Of a stretch of 64,000 bases of DNA, positions 44,733 to 55,645 are shown one piece after another. Under the pieces are notes generated by a model. That model was not told the origin of the DNA, searched no databases, and saw only the letters and a program-made list of their open reading frames with translations. Both the position numbers and the translations under genes were made by a program. Every line of letters begins with the position of its first letter. Positions within the stretch are counted from its first letter, which is position 1. The stretch is from Ramazzottius varieornatus (lineage: Eukaryota > Tardigrada > Eutardigrada > Parachela > Ramazzottiidae), in NCBI GenBank assembly GCA_001949185.1, contig BDGG01000003.1, positions 4,399,092 through 4,463,091 of the forward strand, given 5' to 3'.

Positions 44733-46196
44733 CTATGCTTTATCTTTGTCACCAGAAGGAATACTGTGGGTTCGCGTTAAGCCTTCCATGAGGTAACTTA
44801 CATCCGCGTCTGGAGCTATCTCTACTATCCCTTGATCCCGCTCCAGGCTCTTAAAGAGGCGCGCGCCGGTTTTCCCGCCCACAGTCGCGCGATCACCTTC
44901 CACCCTTAACCACGCACCTTCTCGTAAAGCCTAGACGAAACGTCCAGCATAAAACTGATCCAAGTCGGAACACTCGGGAGACCGGCAAACGACACATACA
45001 AGATCGTTTTCTGAAGCGGCGCACTCTTCCGGCCAGTTGTACGAGAACTTGGGCCACTTCGGAAAAACCATCAAACTTGAAAAGACCAACTTTCCAAGTC
45101 GCGCGCGCTTACAGCCACTGATACTTGAAACGTGCGCCACTTGAGATGACGGTCTTGTACGATTCGGTCGCAGGCTTTCCACTTTACATCCGAAAAAAAC
45201 TTACGAGAACAAGCCTCCCTGGCTCTTGTTCGAGGTACTCGGCTATTCGTTCGTCTCTTGTTTCCTGAAACAAAATAACTATCCGGTTGAATGTCTGTTC
45301 CGTGTACTCTCTTGGCTGAAAGGCCAAGATCAACCACCAGTGTGACGGAAAGCACAGTTTAGGGAGAGGTAAGAGTAAGTACCCCTTTGTGCGTGGAGTT
45401 GGGATCCGTGTCAATATAATGCGGATTGATATTGATCGGGATCAAATTTAGAGCCTGGAAGGTGGGCGGATAGACTATAGGCATATCGTTGGTTGTGTTG
45501 ATTGATATAGTGGCCACATTGCTGCCTGCGCTCGAACCCATGTAAGGGAGGCCATCCTACAAAACAAACATGGAATCAGTTTTCACCCAAGAAAATTCTC
45601 TACGATTCCCTGCACAAACCTCCAAAACTCTCTTCTGTAGCAGAGGGACCAAATCCATGGCATAGAGTGATTTCAGTAACCGAAACGAATTTCCTCCGCC
45701 TGAAAAGGTAATTTAGAGACAGAAAGTACTCCTCCGGCACGAACCTCCATACTAGCGTTCGTTGGCGATCGAATAGTAAAATGTATGCAGGTGCAAGCTA
45801 GATGAGTGTATGCATCTGGGCGACATTCGAAATGGTTGTCATCAACTGACCAATAAACACGGCCTGAGCATTGTTGACGGCTTCCGTGGCGAAAGTTCCT
45901 TCGTGGATTCCCACAATTTTGTAGTCAAGTCCGATCTTGGCGAAACGCTGGCGGATCCTGCTGACGTATGCATCGTAGTCATGCAGCGCATAGGGAATGA
46001 AGAGGATTTCTTTCACACTACTGCAACAAAACAAGACTCACCACAAAGCTGGCGATAACCAGAGCTCGTTGTACTACCTGCCGAAGAAATTGATGATCTC
46101 CTCCTTGGCGTACTCGAACGGCTCACACCCGTGAACACTGGCGCTGGACAAGAGCAGAAGCCGTCGAGGCGAAGCAGACATTAGATCCTTCGCCAT
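44733..46196 (-). CDS. Alpha-aspartyl dipeptidase (peptidase E family)
   Basis: Six exons in phase, complement(44733-44930, 45205-45264, 45383-45556, 45620-45699, 45851-46020, 46078-46196), give 266 residues. This S51-family serine peptidase cleaves dipeptides with N-terminal aspartate in the cytosol. The start [20 protein letters not shown] leads into [14 protein letters not shown] and [20 protein letters not shown] is the oxyanion/GGN segment, GSSAGSN carries the nucleophile Ser, [10 protein letters not shown] the Asp and ININPHYID the His, matching the Ser-Asp-His triad of peptidase [14 protein letters not shown] and [13 protein letters not shown] complete the fold, followed by a 20-residue tail. 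The start could also be the upstream in-frame Met at 46259, which would add a hydrophobic leader. The gene converges with GCLC. Confidence 0.93.
44980..45175. repeat. Palindromic element, dimer
   Basis: In the dipeptidase intron 44931-45204: GACCGGCAAACGACACATAC start; cores near 45017/45055 and 45098/45135; right outer arm partly matching. Confidence 0.85.
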
Positions 46197-46599
46197 TGTT
46201 GCTCTTCCACGTCTCAAAGCATGAAGCATATACGTCCAGCAAACCGGATAAAGTAACAAAGAGGCGTGAAGATCAGCAATTACTGTCTCAAGCCTTCCAG
46301 AAATCGATATTCAGTAAGGGATAAGCAGCAAATTTGTCTAGAACCAAAGGCGAGGAGCGGTGCACGAAGGAAGACGATAAAAATTCCTTTAGAGATAACG
46401 CTGTCACTGTCAGCAGCTGATATCGCTGACAAATTGCCACCGGCTTCAAAGCGGTTTAACTGAAATCGAGCTGCCCGACCGGGCCACCACCATGTGAGCC
46501 GTTTGGTTTCCTCTGTGCCGAAATCGGAATCTTCCGCCTAACGAAACGATTTTAGCAGCCGCGCCGAGTTCCACTTCTCGCGCTCGTCTCATAAGGGGT

Positions 46600-46735
46600 T
46601 TTATGCCTGTCATGACATCGATATCCCGATGGTCAAACTGTCCCGACAAAACGACAGAGGAGCGTTTCTTTTAGTATCCGAGCCCGGTTGGTCAGATACC
46701 GGAACGATCCTGGAATAGAATACGAGACTCGGTAA
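46600..46735 (-). repeat. Left arm of an inverted duplication
   Basis: Read on the minus strand this arm contains ATTCCAGGATCGTTCCGG (rc of 46701-46718) and CAGTTTGACCATCGGGAT (rc of about 46626-46643), which recur on the plus strand at 46831-46838 plus 48182-48191, and at 48250-48266. The arm includes an unrecognised open frame (46446-46649). The two arms may be a diverged inverted gene-fragment duplication. Confidence 0.6.
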
Positions 46736-46838
46736 TGCCAAATTCAGCTGTCGAACTATGAACAGAGTGGCTGATTGTGTTCATTGTCCTTTTTCGCTGT
46801 CTTTTCCGTCCCTTCCGAGTCTTGTAGTCTATTCCAGT

Positions 46839-48173
46839 TAGTGATGTTGGCATATATGAGTATTATATTAAGTTAGAGCTTATTAGATGCTTTTTGCATC
46901 TAATCTAGCATATTAACATTTGATGCTTCGGCCGAGGTGGAGTATTTATTAGTATTAAATTAGACGACAGTCAGAGCCAGAATTATCATATTGAAATCAA
47001 GCCGCAGGCCGCTCCGTATTAAAATTATTAGAATGCGGATTTTTGCTTCATTTGATTAACATAGTATTTGATTTGCGTCCAAGCGTGAAACTGTGCGCAG
47101 TGTGCTGTATGCCAGTAAATCTTACGCATCAAGCACCTGCGCTGGCGTTACACTCACAAACGTTCGAATGTGGTGACTTGATCAAAGCAGCTTATCTAAT
47201 TGGTGAGTGCAGGACTGCGATTTCGGGGACTCACTTGCATACCCGCCATTGCCGCTGTAAAAAACGCATTGCAGCGCGATCCTGCAATGCGTTTGGGATG
47301 ACTGTCATCCCAAGGATGTCAGCACGGCTTGAAAGAGGGACTTCCCCGAGCATCAGGCAGAACAGACAACAGCCGCTGAAACTGCTGTTATTTTTAGACG
47401 CTTCCTTGGTAGTACTTTTAACTGATGATCCATGACATTTTTATTGCTGGAAATGGATAAAAATGTTTTGCTGGTGAAATTGTCAAGGAAGGAAGTTATC
47501 TTTTCCCGTTGACATGTGGATCTAAAAATGACTGAAATATTAGAATTTATTATAATAAGAACCCAGCGACGCAAGTTAATATGTTGACATTATATTTGAT
47601 GCTTTGCGGTCGGGGCATATTGTATTAAGATCAGATTAGAACTAGAGCGCAGAATCTGGCCGCATGCGCTGTGCTGCACTGCAGCAGTGCTGTGCTGCAG
47701 CACAGCTGCAGTGCGTGAACTGACGTGTGTGCACAGCTGCAGTGCGTGAACTGACGAAATTTGTGCGGCACAGCACAGCATGCAGCAGAAAGCCATAGAA
47801 TACCGCGCAGATGCACCTACCGAAACCTAACAAAAATTACAGTTTTTTGGCATTCGAACGTTAGCCGTCTAAGTTTTTCCGTACTTTAAGGCCACGTTCT
47901 CCAGCTTGACTACCGATTCCGCTGACTGAATTACAAACCACGTCAATACATCGGCGTTCCGCGCAGTTGCACCAGGTCAACGTGCACAGCTGCTTAGCCA
48001 CTGGGCATGAAAGTTGTGCTGCACGGCGCAGCGTACAGCGCCCTGCTGATGTGCGCAGCAGTTACAGCGTACTTTTGGACCTGCGGCCCAGTGCTCTAAT
48101 TAGAACTCTGGCAGCCCAGGCTTATTAAATTAAGATTATATTAGGTCGCGATACCCTTATGCCAACATCACTA
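46839..48173. mobile_element. hAT-like element, 1335 bp, with 8-bp target duplication
   Basis: TAGTGATGTTGGCATA at 46839-46854 is mirrored exactly at 48158-48173. The flanking octamers ATTCCAGT (46831-46838 and 48174-48181) are identical, and the termini fit the hAT pattern (C/T)A(A/G)NG. No transposase domain is visible, so it is non-autonomous. Subterminal DNA carries repeated TTAAGAT/ATTAGA words. It contains a second, nested hAT-like element. Confidence 0.85.
47643..48098 (-). mobile_element. Nested hAT-like element with perfect 8-bp target duplication
   Basis: Bounded by identical octamers ATTAGAAC (47635-47642 and 48099-48106). On the minus strand it begins TAGAGCACTGGGCCGCAG, like the element at 4831-5231, and shares its CTGCA-rich body (456 bp versus 401 bp). 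It lies wholly inside the 46839-48173 element, so it inserted later. Confidence 0.88.
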
Positions 48174-48181
48174 ATTCCAGT

Positions 48182-48290
48182 ATCGTTCCGGTGTTTAGCT
48201 ATCTGGCTCAGATGCTGGAAGAAACTCTCTTCTATCCTTTTGTAGGCACAGTTTGACCATCGGAATGTCAGGACAGGCGTAATCCTCTTG
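48182..48290 (+). repeat. Right arm of the inverted duplication (split by the hAT insertion)
   Basis: With 46812-46838 this segment restores the plus-strand counterpart of the left arm; the junction at ATTCCAGT is exactly where the hAT-like element landed. Confidence 0.6.
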
Positions 48291-48417
48291 TCAGAAAGAG
48301 CAGAACAGCAATCAAAACCGCAGAAGGAACACGGAAGTCTAGAATCAAATTTGCCTCAATTCTGACCAAGGCTTTTAAAATAGATATGCATATTTTAGTT
48401 CATCAAAAGCAGGAGCT

Positions 48418-51400
48418 TTATCTTATGACTTTTAGGTTTCTTGTTCGAGCTATGCGCATGCGTCCCTGTAGGATCTCTTTCGTTCTGGCGCTGAGGACTT
48501 CTTGACGGCTCGACAGCTTTTTCCCTTGCGGACGGAATGTTCGTTTAGGAAAAAGAAGTCTCGTCGTTTTGAACGCTCGGTATCTCGCAGCTCTCGCTAG
48601 GACCGGAAGCTTCAGTTTCCTTTCGTCGTTCATCATCGGTAGAAGCGTCCAATAATCGAACAGCTTCAGCTGCTTCCCCAAGATACCCAACCTGGAGAAA
48701 TTAATAGTTTAGATCAGATTACTTAGGGTATTCTTGATGAAGCTTACGTGGTCTGGAAGGGCGTCAGTTGGTGATACTGGATGTGCCGGATGGGCTCGTG
48801 GTTCTGGCGTAGCTGTGCCAAAAGACTTGGTTCTGTGGGTCCTCCCTGCAGCGTATGCAGCAGCCTGGTTCGGAGCTTGAGGTATTTTTGGTTCATTTGG
48901 AAGTCCAAAATTGGAGAGTTCTGCCTGTAGTTAACACAACGTACCATACATCAACTGGAGCTCGACAAAATTACTCCCCCAAGTGGCGCACGTTCCTGAG
49001 CTATTGGCTGAAAATGTGCGCCACTTGGAAAAGCGATTTGGTCGAGTTTGTTTGCGAGATCCCTTTTTAGATATCAAGAAAGCTATTAATATGTTTCTGT
49101 AATTACCGCATTTCTCGGAGAACTTGATGCTTATTTGTCGCGTAATCGTGCTTCTCAGGAACGGAAGGTTGCAGGATGTAGAATGGTTTCTTGGCCGAAG
49201 TCTTCCATAGAGGAGGTCGTGAAGCCACCTTAATCTGCCAATTGGTGATTGTTGGTCGAACTAACTCGTCGCTCAGCTTCAACCGGTACGAACGCGGGGA
49301 CAACCTTGGTGCCTGAAGCTCCTCGTTCTCTCTCTGACGAGCTCGATGTCGGGAATCTTGCAGGGCTCGAAGAGCCCGTTCCGAGTAGGTTTCATAATAG
49401 GTGAAGTCCATGGTGCGCTCCAGCGAATCCATGTTGAAAGCCTCCCTCCGAAAAAGCCTGCAAATATATTTGCAGTAGATATCTTTGTTCGTACGGCATT
49501 CTCAAGCAACCACAGCTTGGAGTCAGTGCCACCCCACCTTCCGAACTCCGCTCGGATGAAGCGGTTAGATCGTTGCAAGAACACCGCGCAAACAGCGATG
49601 CAGCTCAAATCCAGCAGATTCTGTTAACAATCAGCGAACAACCTCGAGCTATCCCACCGTTGAACTGATCAGTTCATGGATACATACAGTAACGTATTTC
49701 ATGTGTGGAGCTGTTTGACCTACCTCGAAGAAGAACCTTTCAGGAACAATCGAATGTGGTTTATACCTGGAAAACATACTTTTGGTCGTTCCTTCCAACT
49801 GTCTCCTGAGACCAGAAACGCTTTTTTTCTAGATTCGTACCTTAGAGTACCTACATCAGGCTGGTTGATAAGTAAAACGCGCATGAGGATCGCCGAATAC
49901 TTTTCAGCCAGGGTCATACGAGCCTTGTGGATCTCGTATCGGAAGACCCTTCTCTGTCGTTCCCTTGCCACAACTTTAGGTCTTTCGATCTGTGCCGGCA
50001 ATCTGAGACAAACACGTCAAGCCGTCTTCATTCATGTACGGACGTAGCTGGTTAGCTGACAATGTCTAGCTGAAGGCCATAAGTACCTAACCACCTTGCC
50101 TGCTCGTAACGTCAGCCGGAAGTACTTCCGGGTTAGTCCCAAAAGATAAAAGTAGAAATAGTGAATGAGGGCAAGTAGGAACTCGTCGTAGTCCTTGTGC
50201 CTGTTGGGAAAGCACCAGCACGTGTCAAAGATGCGCCCTCTTCCCCAAGTGGCGCACGCTTCTGGAAAAAATAAGTGAAAAGGTGCGCCACTTGAAAAAC
50301 CGATCCGGTCGAATTTGATTTCCAACTGGTGCACGCTTCCAGCCAAAAACAATGAAAAGGTGCGCCACGTGAGGAAAGGACTTGCTCGAAATTATTGGTC
50401 GACCTTCCACTTGGTGAAGGATGCAAGGCACTTCGACATACTTTATGAAACTTCGAACTCCGCGCACGCAGTTGAAGGAGTCATAATACGTCACGACGTT
50501 CTCCGGAAGCTTGTCATGAAGTGTGTATTTCATGAGGTAGACAGCTGCACCTGTGGAAATTTCGACTGACCTTCTTCCTCACCTGGAGAGTGCCATGTTC
50601 ATCCGTTCGAGAGCTACGGACGGGAGAGCTGTGCGCTACGTTCTTACGCTTACGTTTCACATCCTCGATTTCCACCTGTCGCGATGCCTCAACGACCACG
50701 TCAGCTTCTGGCTCTTTGTCCTTGATAAGCTTGGCAAAACCTTCGATAATCTTGTCAGCTGGATGACGGCTGTCAATATTCGGAACACTTAGTACCAACA
50801 TACTCCCACAGATTTAAACTAGAGCTGTCAGTCTGCACGCGAGAGTCACTTACTTTTCCTTGTAGTTTATTTTACCGGCTAATTTTAGCGTATCCTGCTT
50901 CTGGGCAATATCTTTCGTGACATTGATGGCTTCAGCGTACTCTTGTTTCGTCCTGGAAAAAACTGGAATGCAGGAATCAGCTTTTCCCCAAAATGATAAG
51001 CCGGTGGTATAGGGTGGAGAAAAGCACGCACGACGAGCGGAAGCACTTACGGCACGAAGAGAAAACCCAGCCGCCTGTCCCATTTCCAGCTGCCATGTTG
51101 CGGCGTTGGGGGTTTTCGAGTGTGCTGTATCATCGACATGGACAAATACCTGGGCTGCCCATCTTGCGGATTTGATCCTGCCTAGACAGAAAAGGCAACT
51201 TTATGAAAATATTTTTGTGTTGTACGATACGAGAGGCCGGTACAATTGTTATCTTATGTGGCGCACTTTTCCGGCCAATACCAAAGAAAACTGCGCCACT
51301 TGAAACAGCAGTCATTCCGAGATTGTACGCTTGCATCCATACAGCCCGAAATTCTTTCGTACCTTTTCGTTCTTCAAAAAGTCTTCGTCATCTTTTCGGT

Positions 51401-51527
51401 GCAGTGCCTGGTCGCCAAAATCAAACACATCCCGAAAGACATCACTAGGTCTGGCGGTAACAAAGGGGTTTCTACCAGCAAGGACCGCCGCAACTTCCGG
51501 CGGGACCTTGTCGCCGGCTTTCTTCAT
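48418..51527 (-). CDS. Ppp1r36: PPP1R36-like protein phosphatase 1 regulatory subunit
   Basis: Thirteen exons can be chained in phase, complement(48418-48691, 48748-48924, 49107-49457, 49538-49603, 49724-49766, 49851-50002, 50087-50200, 50442-50550, 50654-50787, 50854-50962, 51051-51089, 51150-51177, 51363-51527), about 586 residues. The central part carries the family pattern: EIEDVKRAAVYLMKY, SFIKHKDYDEFLLALIHYF, then KARMTLAEKYSAILMRVL, AVCAVFLQRSNRFIRAEFGR and LFRREAFNMDSL, resembling human PPP1R36 (DDVKSAA, DNFLLMLIHYLEF, then ARKRLALTY and EEVGRLLRSNMFNPAL). The basic C-terminal third is not recognised. PPP1R36 binds protein phosphatase 1 and is linked to spermatogenesis and autophagy in mammals. 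The acceptor of the 49538-49603 exon is uncertain (49614 would be an alternative in another phase), and the N-terminal small exons are tentative. Confidence 0.75.
48958..49065. repeat. Palindromic element, full monomer
   Basis: In PPP1R36-like intron 48925-49106: AGCTCGACAAAATTACTCCC start, end GGTCGAGTTTGTTTGCGAG. Confidence 0.9.
50236..50400. repeat. Palindromic element, dimer
   Basis: In intron 50201-50441: cores near 50245/50283 and 50322/50361, joined by a complete inner arm (GATCCGGTCGAATTTGATTT). Confidence 0.85.
51246..51315. repeat. Palindromic element, core hairpin
   Basis: In intron 51178-51362: TTATGTGGCGCACTTTTCCG facing AAAACTGCGCCACTTG; outer arms lost. Confidence 0.75.
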
Positions 51528-52319
51528 GATTCTACACTTACAAGTTCTGGCAACATCAACCGACGCTTGATCCGAGTGTCAATTAAGCTAATCGAGCTTC
51601 GCACAAATGCTGCCGTCATTACTGTGGAAACTGACAGGATTTCCGGTCTAACTTCGAAGCGATTGTTTTTTCCCAGCAGCTTGTAGCGAGACAGCTGCCG
51701 AAACGGATCACGACTTCAGCCCAAGACAAAAAACAGTCTTCCTCGACCTTGCCAGAATGTGCCTTAACCAGCTGTCTCTTCCTGCCAAGACAGAAAACAG
51801 TCTCACTCGACCTTGACGAACTGTGCCTCAACCAGCTATCTTCGTTCGCAGTGTTTTGCTGGAGCAGAAACTAACTTCGAAATCAACCGGGTCACACAGT
51901 GACAATTGGAAGACCGGCGAATGAAACGTCCAAAATTGCCATCTCAAGCGGCGCAAACTCCTTTCCAACAACAATGGGAAAGTGCGCCACTTGGCACAAT
52001 GATCTGGTACGTTGTGTTTACCGGCTCCCAATAGCTTATATAAATTTTTCATTCAGTGTTTTGGATATCAGATGGAACAGATACGTTTCGCTAGTATGTT
52101 TCGAGCGGAGAGTTTACTATGGCGAAAAAGAAACATTTCCTTGTCAACTATTTTGGAAAAATGATTCGATAATCGATATCAATTCGGGCGTCTTTGTATA
52201 AACTGTAAAGCCTGTGCATGAAAAAAGGCAAGGTCGATCTGAACGTTGGCAAGTCGGACAATCACCGTGCTTTATGACTGTCAGAAATTACCGGCAATTT
52301 CTAGCTTGCGTTCTTTGCG
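51528..52319. other. Intergenic stretch
   Basis: Holds a roughly 64-bp diverged tandem duplication (about 51718-51848, word ACAGTCT..CTCGACCTTG repeated) and a palindromic element at 51911-52025. No gene recognised. Confidence 0.5.
51911..52025. repeat. Palindromic element, monomer
   Basis: GACCGGCGAATGAAACGTCC start, cores AAGCGGCGCAAACT and AGTGCGCCACTTGGC, end GTACGTTGTGTTTACCGGC. Confidence 0.85.
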
Positions 52320-52335
52320 TCAAAGTGGCGCACCA
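52319..52335. repeat. Palindromic element remnant overlapping the GPCR stop codon
   Basis: GTCAAAGTGGCGCACC matches the left core of the family; on the minus strand it provides the last codons (GAP-L-stop) of the GPCR. Confidence 0.5.
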
Positions 52336-55300
52336 TAAGATTGAGAGTAAAACCGTCTACCCTCTTGTAAATGGAGGACTTCTTTGACACCATTGACGCT
52401 GTCCCAATTGAAGGAACGTTGACTGAACTCGGGACCGTCCATTGAATACTGTCGATTGCGACTGAAGCGGACAATTAGCCCCTCAATCTGCACTTGCGGC
52501 AATGGTCGGGGGTAACTTTCGCGTCGCTCCCCGACCTTGCGACAACAACACAGCCGGAACACCAGTTGTCCATACAGCCGAACTGCCTGAACTCTGTAAC
52601 ACTGGTTCCAACAGCAGTAAATGCCTGGGTTGACACCTGCAAAACATGACAAAATGATAAGCTTGCTCTGAAGGAGATCGGCGAACTCAACGTACAATTC
52701 TCTCAAACACCTGCACACAGATAAGCACACATCACTGGTGGTACTTGTGTATGCAGGACCGTGCGGATTTTGTAATTGGTCTGCTAATCTCTTTTCACTT
52801 GACCTGTCGGGGAACTCTGTTGGTTCATGCACCTGAATACAGCGGACTGTGTGACTCTATAATGTGTATGTATGCAGGTATGCGAAAACACGCTGGATTT
52901 TACCCCTTGGGAAAACATGTCTGCAGTTTTTTCTCACCGGAACTGCTCATGGCGAGCCAGTGAAGTACCATGAAAAGGAAGACGTTATGGTTGGTTGCAT
53001 CGTTTTGTGGGTTGAAGTCTCGGGTTAAGTGGTACATGGAGATGGGAAGCCACGTTCCCGCGAACACGGCCAGGACGAGCACCAGCATCTTGATGGTCTT
53101 TTGCCGGTTGCGAATTATGCTCGACATATGATTGTTCTGGATGCTTCCGCTGCAAAAGAAGATCCAATTAGTTCCTATGCATTGATAACCAGTCAGGCGA
53201 ACAAAACGCTGAGCCTTGACTCTTTTCAGGAAGACAATCATTTAAGCCGATACCAAACACAAAACTCAATTGGATGACGTTTTCTAACACGGGAATTTGC
53301 CCTTTTATTTTCATCTAAGAAGCTTCGAAATTGATCGCGTGAATGCTGGATTACTTTTAATTCCCCCTTTGATCGATGCAGTTGTCCTTGTTGCCATCTG
53401 TGATGATGTGTAATTAAGCACTGACGGGAACCACCCTTGTTTCCGGGTTTGTCTCTTCCGCCCATCCCACGTTGGAAGGGGACCCAGCTTCATTAAAAAG
53501 TCCCTGGATGGACCCTACTGTTCTCATTAGACCGACTAGCCAAAAACGCGAAGGTCATGTCTTGAAAACACAAGCTACTTTGTCCTATGCCCCGCGTCAT
53601 CAGATTACTGTAATGTCTGGATAGACTAATAACGAGATAAACAACCCGCGTCAAATCGCCCGGAGAAACCACGACATTTCAGCGCCGACAACAACTCTTC
53701 TGTTCTTATTTTTTTCTTTCTGTCTGTACTTTCGTGAGGTCCTGAGGTTAGATCACAGAATGGACTTGACCAAACTGCCGATAAACAAACGATTCACCCT
53801 CTGTTGCAGGCGCGTCACGTAGTCAGCCACCTGAACCGTCACGTACCTGCATGCATTTGCGCTACTTGAACCGAGGCTCGGCAGGTATGCAAGTACGTGA
53901 TGGCTCTGCTGGACATGAACCGTTACGCACGTGCATGTTTGCAGATCACTTTACGCAGCGCTCGGCAGGTATGCAGGTACGCGAAAGGATTGCTGGATGT
54001 GTTTTCCGATCGTCACAGATATCATGCTTACCTGGCTTTCAAGAGTGCTTTGGTCGACCACAGGTTCAACGCTATGATCCCGTAGCAGAAGCCGGTAATG
54101 TTGAGCGGGACGATAAATTGAAGGATGAACGTGCCGAGGGAAAGATATTGGCGTAGGTCAGAGCCCTGCCCGGTAGGGTACATTGCCGCACATCTACAAT
54201 TTAAAGACACACCCATTCAGCGCCTTGTCAACATTACTAAATAAACATTCTTTTCAAAAGAGCCATTCGGTTAATGTTACCACACTCTCCTAAAAAACGC
54301 GCTCGTTATTGCTCGTATATTAAAGTTGCTATGTTAATGTATCGAGTGAGTGTAAAGAGGAGTGACGCGATGAAAAAGCTGTCAACAGCTAAGCTTGTTT
54401 GGTAAGGAGTAATAAAGATAAGCCCACTGACAGATTCGTAGTCTTGTGGAGGAGTTCCACCGACACGACTTGATGAAAAATGGCGTATGGTGCGGAGACG
54501 GCCGAGCAGAAGACCCACAGTGTCGTAATCATGATTGCTCCCGAACGAAAAGTTAGCCGAGGGCGCAGAGGGAGAACGATCACGCGTAAACGATCGTATG
54601 CGATGCATACCTAAAAAATAATGGGCAAATTTACGCGATGGAAGAACAGCAACACTCTGTAAACACATAATCGGATGACAAGATTTATGAAATGGGACTC
54701 AAGCCAACGAACTCGAGAAGGTCGATTGCCAAATGGCGCATGCTTCCGGGTCACAACTATGTAAACGTGCGGTACTTAAGAAATGGATTCCCAGGTGGCG
54801 CACCCTACCGACATGTAACGTTTGAAAGGGGCGTCACTTGGGAAAACGATCTTGTCGCGCTCACTGCGAGAAATAACGAAAACATTCAGGGTAAAAACGG
54901 AAGTCGAACAAGGAAACAAATTTAGCGATTATTGATTGTTACCATTGTCCAAGATGACACATAAACTGCTGTGACCTGCACGAATGGCAGGAACTGGCAC
55001 ATGATTTGTCCCAGGGGCCAGTCGTCCATTAGAAGCCTCACCAGGCTGAAAGGAATATTCACGCAGCTGATGAGAAGGTCGGAGACCGCAAGATTGAAGA
55101 TAAATAAGTTTGTGACAGTATGCATTCGTTTCAGTTTAATCTGAGAACAAAAATTAATCGCATTAGTTCGTTCTGCAGCAACAAAGTAACGGAAGACCAC
55201 ACCCAGCTCAACTGTCACACAGCTGCATACACAAGTGCGCACTGTCAGGCAGGTATGCAGGTACGCGACAGTCCGGGCGGAAAGGTCTACCGGTCTTCCA

Positions 55301-55645
55301 GGTTGCTTTCATGTGCGTGTAAGGTTTACTTACGATAACGTAGCACACCAGGATGTTTCCCAATAAGGACACCACCATGATGATGGCGTACGCTAAACAG
55401 ATTCCGGCGATCGAAATGGCATCGAACTTGAGGAAAGGTACGTCGGACAATTGTGTCCGGTAATCCTCGTTGGTCAAATCATCGCTTTGATTACTGATTA
55501 AATCGCGCAGTTTCTCAAAAGAAAGATCGGAAGGAAGATGGTCAAGAGTTGGCTGATTTAGTTGCGCCCTGATCTTATTCAGGACATCGTTTCCGTCAAA
55601 GGTAACGTTGATGGTTGCGCTCGAGCTTGACAAAGCGGACTCCAT
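52320..55645 (-). CDS. Rhodopsin-family peptide GPCR (NPY/NPF/RYamide-type)
   Basis: Six exons in phase, complement(52320-52636, 52938-53149, 54032-54193, 54432-54610, 54943-55140, 55334-55645), give 459 residues. The extracellular N-terminus has NVT, NQS-type glycosylation sites. TM1 has the GN of GNILVCYVI. TM2 is FIFNLAVSDLLISCVNIPF, with the conserved NLAxSD. TM3 begins with the disulfide Cys of GQIMCQFLPFVQV. The DRY motif reads DRL (AYDRLRVIVLPLRPRL), and TM4 follows. ECL2 has the partner Cys at the exon junction. TM5 includes the Pro of IVPLNITG. KTIKMLVLVLAVFAGTWLPI is TM6 with the WLP motif, and VNPGIYCCWN is the NPxxY region, followed by palmitoylation-like CCC. The TM2/TM3/TM6 signatures fit neuropeptide Y/F or RYamide receptors; the ligand cannot be assigned. 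The stop codon lies in a palindromic-element remnant. Confidence 0.88.
52709..52758. repeat. 50-bp hairpin element, diverged ends
   Basis: ACCTGCACAC at the left and GTATGCAGGA at the right, 50 bp; in GPCR intron 52637-52937. Confidence 0.6.
52831..52879. repeat. 50-bp-class hairpin element
   Basis: ACCTGAATAC at the left and GTATGCAGGT at the right, 49 bp; same GPCR intron, 72 bp from the previous copy. Confidence 0.65.
53845..53894. repeat. 50-bp hairpin element
   Basis: ACCTGCATGC at the left and GTATGCAAGT at the right, exactly 50 bp; in GPCR intron 53150-54031. Confidence 0.65.
53929..53978. repeat. 50-bp hairpin element
   Basis: ACGTGCATGT at the left and GTATGCAGGT at the right, exactly 50 bp; same intron. 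CTCGGCAGGTATGCA precedes the right end of both this and the previous copy. Confidence 0.6.
54701..54868. repeat. Palindromic element, diverged dimer
   Basis: In GPCR intron 54611-54942: ACGAACTCGAGAAGGTCGAT start; cores AAATGGCGCATGC, ACGTGCGGTACTTAAG, AGGTGGCGCACC and GGGGCGTCACTTGG. Confidence 0.8.
55221..55262. repeat. Shortened 50-bp-class hairpin element
   Basis: AGCTGCATAC and GTATGCAGGT ends, but only 42 bp; in GPCR intron 55141-55333. Confidence 0.5.

Noticed and set aside
53845-53978. Regularly spaced short repeats suggestive of a CRISPR-like array
   Set aside because: These are two 50-bp hairpin elements in an intron of an animal gene; related copies are dispersed elsewhere, not arrayed.
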